A DNA stretch of 64,000 bases from Frigoribacterium sp. JB110 (GTDB taxonomy: Bacteria > Actinomycetota > Actinomycetes > Actinomycetales > Microbacteriaceae): positions 1 to 64,000 of the forward strand of contig NZ_FUIA01000025.1 in assembly GCF_900163665.1 (NCBI RefSeq), written 5' to 3'. A program made the position numbers and the translations under genes. Position 1 is the stretch's first letter; each line of letters begins with the position of its first letter. The notes beneath the pieces were generated by a model. It searched no databases and had not been told where the DNA came from. It saw only the letters and a list, made by a program, of their open reading frames with translations. Shown one piece after another: positions 43,696 through 51,895 of the stretch.

Positions 43696-45333
43696 CTACG
43701 CCGCGCGGCGGATGTGGTCGCGTGCGTGTGCGACGGCGTCGTCGAGTTCCGTGAACAGATGTCGATGGTGGCGCAGCGAGGCGAGCACTCCGACCCTGCG
43801 GAAGAGCTCCTTGTGCATCGGCTGGACGCCCTTGATCAGCACCGTGATCCCGCGCCGCTCCAGCGTGCGCACCAGCGTGCTGAGCACGTTCGCCCCTGTC
43901 GCATCGACGAGCTCCACACGGGACATCCGCAGGATCGCGACCTGGACGCGCTCGAGGTTCTGTGCGTCGTCGAATACGCGATCCGCGACGGAGAAGATGA
44001 GCGGCCCGTCGAATCGCAGGAGCGCGATGCGCTCGTCACCCTCGACAGCGGCGCCGGGCAGCGTCTCCGGAGTGACCCTGGTCGTCCCGGCCAGATGCCG
44101 GATCGCGAAGAAGCCGGCGAAGATCACCCCGATCACGACGGCGACGATCAGGTCGAAGGAGACCGTGACGATCGCTGTGAGAATGAAGGCCGCGGCGTCC
44201 GACCGCGTCGACCGCAGGATGACGCGCACCGTGGTGAGACGGACCATTCGCACCGCTGTCATGATGAGGACCCCGCCGAGCGCCGCGACCGGGATCGCCG
44301 AGACCGGTGCAGAGGCGACGAACACGATCGCCAGCAGGAGCACCGCGTGCGTCACGGCTGCCAAACGCGTGCGCCCGCCGGCGCGGACGTTCACTGCTGT
44401 ACGGGCGATCGCACCCGTGGCGGGCATGCCCCCGAACATTCCGGCGCCGATGGAGGCGAGTCCTTGGCCGACGAGCTCCCGGTCAGGATGGATCGCGCCG
44501 GTGTCGGCGAGTGATGAGGCCACGCGGGCCGACAGCAGCGACTCGATCGCGGCGAGCGCGGCGACCGTCGCGGCCGGGCCCGCGAGCTCCAGGAGCATGG
44601 CAGGGTCGACCACGGGCAGGGACGGTGCGGGCAGCGTCGCCGGCAGTGCGCCGATGGTCGTCAGCGGATTCGGGATGACCACGGCGATGATCGTGACCAC
44701 GACGATGCCGACGAGCGATCCAGGGATCGCCGGATGGATGCGCGGGCACACGATCATGCAGGCCGCGACGATCGCGGCGGCGCCGAGGGCCCACAACGCG
44801 TACGTTCCGTTCGCGGTCACGATCGATTCCCATGCGGCGACGGCCGCGTTCGTGTGGTGCGACCCGGCTTCATCCGAGACCAGCGACGGGATCTGCTGCA
44901 GGCCGATGATGACGGCGATCCCCAGAGTGAACCCTTCGATCACCGGCCAGGGGATGAAGCTCACGGCGCGCCCGAGCCTGGCCGCTCCCGCCGCGAGGAC
45001 GATGATCCCCGCCATGACGCTCACTGTGGCGACGGCGCCGAGTCCGTGCTGCGCGACGATCGGGGCGAGCACGACCACCATCGCCCCAGTCGGGCCAGAC
45101 ACCTGCACATGCGATCCGCCGAACACCGCCGCGATCACGCCGGCGATGATCGCTGTGATCAGACCCGCTTCCGCTCCGGCGCCGGAGCTCACGCCGAAGC
45201 CCAGCGCGAGCGGCAGGGCGACGATGCCGACGGTGATGCCCGCGATGAGGTCGCCCCGCCAGGTCCGAGGCACCGCCCGGTAGTCGGCGCGCGACGGCAG
45301 AAGGCGGGCGAATCTCCGCGCCCTGCCGCTCAT
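43696..45333 (-). CDS. SulP-family anion transporter with STAS domain
   Basis: A 545-residue membrane protein. After a short N-terminus with WRGDLIAGITVGIVALPLAL (the SulP signature), 10-14 helices run to about residue 395, including GGSHVQVSGPTGAMVVVLA. A cytoplasmic STAS domain closes the protein (ALLRFDGPLIFSVADRVF, ILRMSRVELVDATGANVLS). Members move sulfate, bicarbonate or other anions. It is coupled to the upstream ArsR regulator (4-nt overlap), so expression responds to that repressor's signal. The anion is unknown. Confidence 0.9.
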   Translation of the reverse strand: MSGRARRFARLLPSRADYRAVPRTWRGDLIAGITVGIVALPLALGFGVSSGAGAEAGLITAIIAGVIAAVFGGSHVQVSGPTGAMVVVLAPIVAQHGLGAVATVSVMAGIIVLAAGAARLGRAVSFIPWPVIEGFTLGIAVIIGLQQIPSLVSDEAGSHHTNAAVAAWESIVTANGTYALWALGAAAIVAACMIVCPRIHPAIPGSLVGIVVVTIIAVVIPNPLTTIGALPATLPAPSLPVVDPAMLLELAGPAATVAALAAIESLLSARVASSLADTGAIHPDRELVGQGLASIGAGMFGGMPATGAIARTAVNVRAGGRTRLAAVTHAVLLLAIVFVASAPVSAIPVAALGGVLIMTAVRMVRLTTVRVILRSTRSDAAAFILTAIVTVSFDLIVAVVIGVIFAGFFAIRHLAGTTRVTPETLPGAAVEGDERIALLRFDGPLIFSVADRVFDDAQNLERVQVAILRMSRVELVDATGANVLSTLVRTLERRGITVLIKGVQPMHKELFRRVGVLASLRHHRHLFTELDDAVAHARDHIRRAA

Positions 45334-45689
45334 CGGGACGGCTCGGTCTCGGCGAGCACGCCCTCGAGGCGGGAACCCTCCTCCGACAGGACATCGAGCA
45401 GGAGCGCCCGCGCCACGGTCAGCATCTCGGCCACGCGGGCTCCCGTGATCCGGTAGTAGACGTGGCTTCCCCGCCGCTCCGAGGTCACGAGGCGGTACCG
45501 GCGCAGCACGGACAGGTGCTGTGAGAGATGGGAGGCCTCGAGACCGGTCTCGCGCTGAAGGGAGCCCACGCTCAGCTCGTCGCTCTCCGAGAGCAGCTCG
45601 AGGATCCGAATGCGCAGCGGATGGGCGAGGCCTTTGAACAGGCTCGCCTTGATCTCATAGAGCGGCCGAGGAAGATCACTGAATGGCAT
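45330..45689 (-). CDS. ArsR-family winged-helix repressor
   Basis: 119 residues. KGLAHPLRIRILELLSESDELSVGSLQRE, LEASHLSQHLSVLRRYRLVTSER and GSHVYYRITG make up the winged helix. The classical CxC metal ligands are absent, so the sensor site is different or redox-based. A perfect palindrome spans its own start codon, suggesting autorepression of the ArsR-SulP operon. Confidence 0.92.
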   Translation of the reverse strand: MPFSDLPRPLYEIKASLFKGLAHPLRIRILELLSESDELSVGSLQRETGLEASHLSQHLSVLRRYRLVTSERRGSHVYYRITGARVAEMLTVARALLLDVLSEEGSRLEGVLAETEPSR

Positions 45690-45703
45690 GATGAAGTCAT
45701 CAT
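45688..45703 (-). promoter_or_regulatory. Palindromic operator at the ArsR start codon
   Basis: ATGATGACTTCATCAT on the minus strand is a 16-bp palindrome (perfect 7-bp arms, 2-bp centre). It includes the first bases of the ArsR ATG and a TATGAT -10-like hexamer at its upstream end. ArsR-type repressors bind such AT-rich dyads over the promoter. Confidence 0.6.
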
Positions 45704-45752
45704 ATCGCGCCTGCGCCGTTCCGCAGATCCGTCCGTCCTGGTGACGGGGCGT

Positions 45753-46367
45753 TCAGGGGGCGAGGAGAGCGTCCGCGAACTGGAGGAACCAGGCGCGGGC
45801 GATGGTGCGCGTCAGCGCGGTGACACCCTGGGCGCGCTGCGTCGCGAGGCCGTCGGAGTAGGCCGCGAGTTTGAGCGCGGCGGCGTCGGAGTCGACCTCG
45901 CGGAACGTGCCGTCGGACGCTCCGCGCGCGATCACCCTGGCCACGCACCGCTCCCAGTGCCGGATGCGCGCGCCGTACGCGTCGTTCATGCCAGGCCGCT
46001 GCGAGATCGCCGCCCAGTAGTCCGTCCAGATGCGCCAGTGCGCCTCGACCTCGTCGCCCTCGGCGAACAGCGGCTCGATCAGCATGTCCAGCGCCCGTCG
46101 GGCATCCGGCTCCGCATCGGCGGCGGCGACGACCTGCTCGTAGAAGCGCTCGGATTCGGCGATCACGACCGCCCCGAGAATGTCGTCGACGCTGTCGAAG
46201 TGATACGTCACCGTGCCCATCGACACGTCGGCCTCCGCAGCGATGTCGCGCAGCGACGACGAGCCGAGGCCCCGCCGAACGATCACGGCGCGCGCCGCCG
46301 CGACGATCTGCTCGCGTCGAGCCGCGGGGCTCATCCGGCGCCGCGGAGGCTTCGTCTCGTCGCTCAT
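45753..46367 (-). CDS. TetR-family transcriptional regulator
   Basis: 204 residues. The N-terminal TetR helix-turn-helix is RREQIVAAARAVIVRRGLGS, SLRDIAAEADVSMGTVTYHF and DSVDDILGAVV. The all-helical ligand domain has tryptophan-rich patches (EAHWRIWTDYWAAI). It overlaps the CocE-like gene by 4 nt and ends a six-gene operon, so it probably senses the transported compound or its product and represses the operon, possibly at the palindrome near 53460. Confidence 0.9.
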   Translation of the reverse strand: MSDETKPPRRRMSPAARREQIVAAARAVIVRRGLGSSSLRDIAAEADVSMGTVTYHFDSVDDILGAVVIAESERFYEQVVAAADAEPDARRALDMLIEPLFAEGDEVEAHWRIWTDYWAAISQRPGMNDAYGARIRHWERCVARVIARGASDGTFREVDSDAAALKLAAYSDGLATQRAQGVTALTRTIARAWFLQFADALLAP

Positions 46368-48355
46368 GCCGACGTGCGCGGAATCGTGTTCGCCTGCGTG
46401 CACTCGAAGATCTTCTCGCGCACACCGTCGCGCTCCGCGAAGGCGGTCACGGCGTTTTCGAGATGGAAGCTGTCGGCGTCGCACCGGATGATCGAGCTCG
46501 TCTCGATGTCGGCTGCCCAGCCGTCGTTCGACAGTCGCAGCGACCAGCGTGACTCCGTCTCGGGGGATTCCGGATGCCCCTCCCGGATGCGGTAGATCTC
46601 CCGCGCGCTCTCGAGGAAGTCGAGACCGTCGGGGTAGTGGCGGGTGCCGCCGTAGTTCGGGTCGATGTCGAGCACGGTCTCCCCTGTGGCGATGTCGCTC
46701 GTGACCACGCGCGGCGGGCGCGGTGCGGCAGCGCCATCCGGAACCGTGATCTCGATCGGACGAGCGTGCTCGGCCGGACCGAACGACACCGGTTGCTGGA
46801 TGTCGGCTGCAAGCGGAAGAGTCACCGTGCTCGCCGACAGGTCCACGTCGAGCGAGCCGTCGACGCCGTGCGGCCAGATCCACGGCCAGTAGTGGTTGCT
46901 GATCGCGATCCGGATGGTGTGGCCTGGCTCGAAGCGGTAGCCGGACGCGACGAGGTCGAATGTCACATCGACGTCCTCACCCGGCGTCAGCGGGGCCGAG
47001 CGGTCGCGGCCCGCTCTCTTGAGCAGGTTCAGCACGCCGCGGGTGACGAGCGTCGAGGATCCGTCGGGGGCGACGTCGCACAGGCGCACGATCACGTTGC
47101 CCCGATCGTGCGTCGACCGCAGCCGCAGGCGCACTTCCGCGCGCCCTAGCAGCTCGAACGGCTCGTCGACGGCGACATCGACGCAGGTCGAACGGCCGTC
47201 CTCTGCGCGCTGATCCGGCGGCAGGTCTCCGACGTTGCCGAACGGGAAGAAGCGCCCGGCGTCCTGCCCGGTGTTCCACGGCGAATCGACGATCGCGCGG
47301 CCGGTGCCCAGCGGCACCTCGTGTCTGCGGGTCTCGCCCGGCCAGTCGACGCCGACCCAGCGGCCCGGCTGCTCGTCGACGTAGGTGGCGGGCGCGACCG
47401 GGTCGTTCACCCACGCGCGCAGGTCGGGGGCGTGCTCGACGCCCGTGTCTGCGCCCTTCAGCCAGCGGTCCCACCAGCGCAGCGTCTCGCCGAGGAAGTC
47501 CATGCCGGGCCCCGGCGCCAGGCCGCGGTCGGGGTACTGGTGCGACCACGGCCCGATGATGCCCTTGGTCGGCACCTCGAGGTTCTCGAGCAGGCGCAGC
47601 ACCGTGTCGCGATACGGGTCGGACCAGCCGCCCACCGCCAGCACTGCGGCGCGGAAGCTGTCGTAGTCCTCGCACGCGCTGCCGTGGCGCCAGTAGTCGT
47701 CGCGCTCCTGGTGCGCCAGCCACGTCTCCGCCAGCGGACGCTGGTGCGTGAGACGCTCGCGCCACTGCTCGACCCATCCGTCGCCTGTGACCTCGGGCCG
47801 CGGCGGACGGGAAGCGAAGGCGAGCATCGTGCCGGCCCATGCGGCCATGTCGATGGCCAGCACGGCGCCGCCCATGTAGTGCACGTCGTTGTCGTAGCGG
47901 TCGTCCGTCGAGCACACCGTGACGATCGCCTTCAGCGCTTCCGGTCCGCGAGCGGCGAGCTGCAGCGAGTTGAATCCGCCCCACGAGATGCCGAACATGC
48001 CGACGTCGCCCGAGCACCACGGCTGCTCCGCGAGCCACTCGATGACCCGGATGCCGTCGTCGAGCTCCGCCGCGGAGTACTCGTCGTCGAAGAGCCCTTC
48101 ACTCGAGCCTGAGCCGCGCACATCGACGCGGATCGACGCGTAGCCGTTCGCGGCGTAGTACGGATGGCGCTCGCTGTCGCGCACGCTCGTCCAGTCGTCC
48201 AGTCGGTACGGCAGATACTCCAGGATCGCCGGCACCGGATGCTGCTGTGCGTCCCGCGGCAGCCAGACCCTCGCGTGCAGCCGCACGCCGTCGGGCATCG
48301 GGATCCACACGTCGCGCGTGTCGATCTGGTCCTGGTCGATGTCGATCAGCTTCAT
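46364..48355 (-). CDS. CocE/NonD-family hydrolase
   Basis: A 663-residue alpha/beta hydrolase of the X-Pro dipeptidyl-peptidase/cocaine esterase family. The nucleophile is in FGISWGGFNS (Ser124). A candidate acid is in GGWSDPYRD and the base in GPWSHQYPD. The C-terminal jelly-roll domain (from about residue 390) includes GYRFEPGHTIRIAISNHYWPW. No signal peptide: it acts in the cytoplasm, after uptake by the adjacent ABC importer. Substrates in the family include esters, X-Pro peptides and beta-lactam side chains; which applies here is unknown. Overlaps both neighbours by 4 nt. Confidence 0.88.
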   Translation of the reverse strand: MKLIDIDQDQIDTRDVWIPMPDGVRLHARVWLPRDAQQHPVPAILEYLPYRLDDWTSVRDSERHPYYAANGYASIRVDVRGSGSSEGLFDDEYSAAELDDGIRVIEWLAEQPWCSGDVGMFGISWGGFNSLQLAARGPEALKAIVTVCSTDDRYDNDVHYMGGAVLAIDMAAWAGTMLAFASRPPRPEVTGDGWVEQWRERLTHQRPLAETWLAHQERDDYWRHGSACEDYDSFRAAVLAVGGWSDPYRDTVLRLLENLEVPTKGIIGPWSHQYPDRGLAPGPGMDFLGETLRWWDRWLKGADTGVEHAPDLRAWVNDPVAPATYVDEQPGRWVGVDWPGETRRHEVPLGTGRAIVDSPWNTGQDAGRFFPFGNVGDLPPDQRAEDGRSTCVDVAVDEPFELLGRAEVRLRLRSTHDRGNVIVRLCDVAPDGSSTLVTRGVLNLLKRAGRDRSAPLTPGEDVDVTFDLVASGYRFEPGHTIRIAISNHYWPWIWPHGVDGSLDVDLSASTVTLPLAADIQQPVSFGPAEHARPIEITVPDGAAAPRPPRVVTSDIATGETVLDIDPNYGGTRHYPDGLDFLESAREIYRIREGHPESPETESRWSLRLSNDGWAADIETSSIIRCDADSFHLENAVTAFAERDGVREKIFECTQANTIPRTSA

Positions 48356-50076
48356 ATCTGGAGCAGGGCCCCCTCATCGTCGCGCACGAAGCGGCCGCCG
48401 CCGAGGGCGACCATTCGTGCTTCCGGATTGACGCGGGCGCGTCGGTCGTCCGCGTCGGCATCCGGCAGGTCGGTGTGGCCGGGCTCGACGACGGCATCGA
48501 GCAGCGACCGGGTGTACGGGTGGCGTGGGTCGGCGAACAGCTCGGCCGACGGCGCGGCCTCGACGATGCATCCGCCGTTCATCACCACGATCCGATCGGC
48601 GACGTTGCGCACCACGGCGAGGTCGTGGCTGATGAACAGGCACGACAGGTCATGGTCGTCGCGCAGCGCGGCCAGCAGTTCGAGCACATCGGCCTGCACC
48701 GACACGTCCAGGGCCGTCGTGATCTCGTCGGCGATCAGCAGCGTCGGGTCGGCCGCGAGCGCGCGGGCGATGCCGACGCGCTGGCGCTGCCCGCCCGACA
48801 GCTGTGCGGGGATGCGGTCGGCGAATTCCGGCCCGAGCCCCACCTCGGTCAGCAGCGCCTCGACGCGTTCGCGACGGGCGGCCCGGCCGCGCACGCGAGA
48901 GAACACCGTCAGCGGACGGGCGATCGCGTCGCCCACGGTGCGCCGCGGGTTCAGCGCGAGATCGGCGTTCTGGAAGATCAGCTGCACCGACCGTCTCACG
49001 TCGACCGGCCGCTTCGCGACGGGCTTCAGCAGGTCGTGCCTCGAGCCGTCGGAATCTGTCAGCAGCGCGCTGCCGGAGAGCACGGGCGCGAGCCCGGCGA
49101 ACGCCGTGGCGACCGTCGACTTCCCGCTGCCGGATTCTCCGACGATCGCGACGGTCTCGCCGCGGTGGATGTCGAGGCCGAAGTCGCGCACCGCGCGCGT
49201 CGACGCTCCCGGATACCGGATGTCGATGCCTTCGCATCTCAGCACGGCGTCGTCTGCGCGCTCCCGGACATCCGGTACTGCTGCGCCCTCGATGCGCGGC
49301 GCCGCGTCGAGCAGCTTCCGCGTGTACGTCTCGACGGGTCGCTCGAGCACGTCGAGCACTTCGCCGCGCTCGACCTCGCGGCCGGTGCGCAGCACGAGCA
49401 CGTCGTCGGCGACTGCCGAGACGACGCCGAGGTCGTGGCTGACGATCAGCACCGCCATGCCGAGCTCCGCTCGCAGGTCGTTCACGAGCGCGAGCACAGC
49501 GGCCTGGGTGATCACGTCGAGCGCGGTGGTCGGCTCGTCGAGCACGAGGATCTTCGGGTTCGTCGCGACCGCCATCGCGATGCCGACGCGCTGCTGCTGG
49601 CCGCCGGAGAGCTCGTGCGGGTAGCGGCGGCCGATCGTCTCGGGGGAGGGGAGGCGCACGAGTCGGAACAGGGAGGCGATCCGCTCGTCGCCCGAAGGGA
49701 GGTCGTGCACGCGCAGCGCCTCGCGGATCTGCTCGCCGACGCGGATCGTCGGGGTGAGCGCGTGCCCGGCGTTCTGCGCGACGAGGGCCACCCGCTCGCC
49801 GCGCAGCCGCCGAAGCGCCTCGGGTGCAAGCGAGAAGACGTCGTCGTCGAAGACGGTGACGGAACCGGAATCGATGCGCGAGCCGTCCCGCAGTTGCCCG
49901 AGCAGGGTGCGCGCGGCGGTCGACTTGCCGCTGCCCGACTCTCCGACGAGGCCGAGTGTCCGGCCTTCGGTGAGGGAGAACGACAGCTCGTCGACGACGG
50001 TGACGCGCTGATCACCTGTGCGGTAGGAGATGGTGAGGTCGCGCACCTGTGCGACGGCGGCGGCGGCGGCGGTCAT
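48352..50076 (-). CDS. Double-domain ABC ATPase for peptide-type importer
   Basis: 574 residues containing two complete ATPases of the DppD/DppF type. The first has GLVGESGSGKST at about 43, [12 protein letters not shown] and ILVLDEPTTALDV. The second has IVGESGSGKST, LSGGQRQRVGIARALA and LLIADEITTALDV. Fused twin ATPases are common for family-5 (nickel/peptide/opine) importers in actinobacteria. ATG at 50076 overlaps the permease stop by 4 nt. Partner permeases and binding protein lie just upstream. Confidence 0.92.
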   Translation of the reverse strand: MTAAAAAVAQVRDLTISYRTGDQRVTVVDELSFSLTEGRTLGLVGESGSGKSTAARTLLGQLRDGSRIDSGSVTVFDDDVFSLAPEALRRLRGERVALVAQNAGHALTPTIRVGEQIREALRVHDLPSGDERIASLFRLVRLPSPETIGRRYPHELSGGQQQRVGIAMAVATNPKILVLDEPTTALDVITQAAVLALVNDLRAELGMAVLIVSHDLGVVSAVADDVLVLRTGREVERGEVLDVLERPVETYTRKLLDAAPRIEGAAVPDVRERADDAVLRCEGIDIRYPGASTRAVRDFGLDIHRGETVAIVGESGSGKSTVATAFAGLAPVLSGSALLTDSDGSRHDLLKPVAKRPVDVRRSVQLIFQNADLALNPRRTVGDAIARPLTVFSRVRGRAARRERVEALLTEVGLGPEFADRIPAQLSGGQRQRVGIARALAADPTLLIADEITTALDVSVQADVLELLAALRDDHDLSCLFISHDLAVVRNVADRIVVMNGGCIVEAAPSAELFADPRHPYTRSLLDAVVEPGHTDLPDADADDRRARVNPEARMVALGGGRFVRDDEGALLQI

Positions 50077-50909
50077 GCGGGCGCTCCTCTCCTCGCGCGG
50101 TCGACTCCGAAGTGCTTGCCGAGCCCGTCGGCGGCGAGGTTGAGCCCGACCACCAGAATCGACAGCGCGACGATGGGCGCGAGGGTTCCTGCGGGCGCCA
50201 CGGTCAGCGCGGCGCGGTTCTCCTGGATCATGAGCCCCCAATCGGGCGTCGGCGGGTTCACACCGAAGCCGAGGAACGACAGCGTCGAGACGAGCAGCAC
50301 GACCCACGATGCGCGCATCGCGAACTCGACGAGGATCGTGTCGAGGATGTTCGGCAGCACCTCGCGCGCGATGATCGGAAGCGAGCGTTCGCCTCGGGCC
50401 CTCGCCGCCGCCACGTAGCCGGTCGAGAGGACGGGGAAGGTCGCTCCGCGCACGACGCGCGCCACGGCGGGAACGTACACGACGGCGACGGCGAGAACGA
50501 GCACCCAGAGGCTGTTGCCGAACACGCTCACGATGAGAAGCATCGCCAGCACGGCGGGCACGGCGAGGATCGCATCGAGCACGCGGGTGATGCCGCCGTC
50601 GACCCAGCGTCCGTAGTACGCGGCCACCGTGCCGATGAGGGTTCCGACGATGACGGCGACGAGGGTCGCCAGCAGAGCCACGAGCAGCGCGAACCTGCCG
50701 CCCTCCAGCGTGCGGGACAGCACGTCGCGGCCGTACTGGTCGGTGCCGAGCAGGTGCTGCCAGCTGGCACCGGCGAGCGCATTCGGCGAATCCGTGGCGA
50801 TCGGGTCATAGGGTGAGAGCCATGGCGCCACCACGGCGACGATCACGGTGAGGGCGACGAGCAGCAGCCCGATGCGGGTGCCTGCGGTGAGATCGCGGAG
50901 CCGGATCAT
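50073..50909 (-). CDS. ABC importer permease, DppC type
   Basis: 278 residues, about six membrane helices. The N-terminal TGTRIGLLLVALTVIVAVVA helix is followed by LGTDQYGRDVLSRTLEGG, the DppC signature. The cytoplasmic EAA-like loop AAARARGERSLPIIAREVLP contacts the ATPase. GGAGG precedes the ATG at 50909, which overlaps the upstream permease stop (ATGA). Confidence 0.92.
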   Translation of the reverse strand: MIRLRDLTAGTRIGLLLVALTVIVAVVAPWLSPYDPIATDSPNALAGASWQHLLGTDQYGRDVLSRTLEGGRFALLVALLATLVAVIVGTLIGTVAAYYGRWVDGGITRVLDAILAVPAVLAMLLIVSVFGNSLWVLVLAVAVVYVPAVARVVRGATFPVLSTGYVAAARARGERSLPIIAREVLPNILDTILVEFAMRASWVVLLVSTLSFLGFGVNPPTPDWGLMIQENRAALTVAPAGTLAPIVALSILVVGLNLAADGLGKHFGVDRARRGAPA

Positions 50910-51889
50910 GCGGCGGCCTCCTTCGTCTGGCGAACGGCTCGTCGGTGCAGCGTGCGCTGGCGCGGGTCGATCCACAGTGCGGCGAGGTCTGCCGCGAGAT
51001 TGACCACGACGTACACGACGGCGCTGACCACGGCGATCGCCTGCAGCATCGGCAGGTCGCGCGTCGAGACCGACTCGATCATCAGCTTGCCGAGTCCGGG
51101 GTAGTTGAAGACCGACTCGACCACGACGACGCCGCCCAGCAGCCACGCCACGTTGATCGAGATGACGGGAAGCACGGGCAGCAGGGCGCTGGGTGCGACG
51201 TGGCGCCACAGCACGGTGCGCCTTGGCACGCCCTTCAGCTCCGCCGTCACGGCGTACTCGGCTGAGAGCCCGTCGATCGTCGAGGAGCGCATTGCCCGGA
51301 TGATGTACGCGGCCATCGCGATGATCAGGGTCACCGCGGGCAGGATGATCGACGGCAGCAGATCGGTGAACGCCGCGTCCGGCCCCTGCAGCACGACAGC
51401 GGGGAAGACCGGCAGCACGATCGCCAGCAGCAGGATCAGCAGAGTCGCGATGACGAACTCGGGGATGCTCATCAGCACGAGCGAGAGCACCGACACGGAC
51501 GAGTCGGTCGCCGTGCCGCGGCGGTGCGCGGCGAGCACGCCGAGGGCGACGGCGATGCCGATGCCGAAGACGATGGCGGGGGCGGCGATCATCAGCGTGT
51601 GGGAGAAGGCGTTCCAGATCTCGTCGGACACGGGCCCGCCCGAGACGAGCGACGTGCCGAAGTCACCGGTGACGGCACCGGCGATCCAGCTGCCGAAGCG
51701 CAACCACACGTTCTGGTCGAGGCCGAGCTGCGCGCGCAGCGTCTCGACGGCCTCCGGCGTGGCGTTCTGTCCGAGCAGCTGCTGGGCGACGTCGCCGGGC
51801 AGCGCCTGTACGGCGAAGAAGACGAAGAACGCGGCGAGGAACAGGGTGACGAGGCCCGTCGCGAGGCGCGTTGCGATGAGGCGGAGCAT
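50906..51889 (-). CDS. ABC importer permease, DppB type
   Basis: 327 residues with six helices. The N-terminus RLIATRLATGLVTLFLAAFF and the periplasmic loop (LPGDVAQQLLGQNATPEAVE, LRAQLGLDQ) are the DppB signature; TAELKGVPRRTVLWRHVAPS is the EAA loop. It follows the binding-protein gene by 6 bp and overlaps the second permease. Confidence 0.92.
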   Translation of the reverse strand: MLRLIATRLATGLVTLFLAAFFVFFAVQALPGDVAQQLLGQNATPEAVETLRAQLGLDQNVWLRFGSWIAGAVTGDFGTSLVSGGPVSDEIWNAFSHTLMIAAPAIVFGIGIAVALGVLAAHRRGTATDSSVSVLSLVLMSIPEFVIATLLILLLAIVLPVFPAVVLQGPDAAFTDLLPSIILPAVTLIIAMAAYIIRAMRSSTIDGLSAEYAVTAELKGVPRRTVLWRHVAPSALLPVLPVISINVAWLLGGVVVVESVFNYPGLGKLMIESVSTRDLPMLQAIAVVSAVVYVVVNLAADLAALWIDPRQRTLHRRAVRQTKEAAA

Positions 51890-51895
51890 GGCCGG

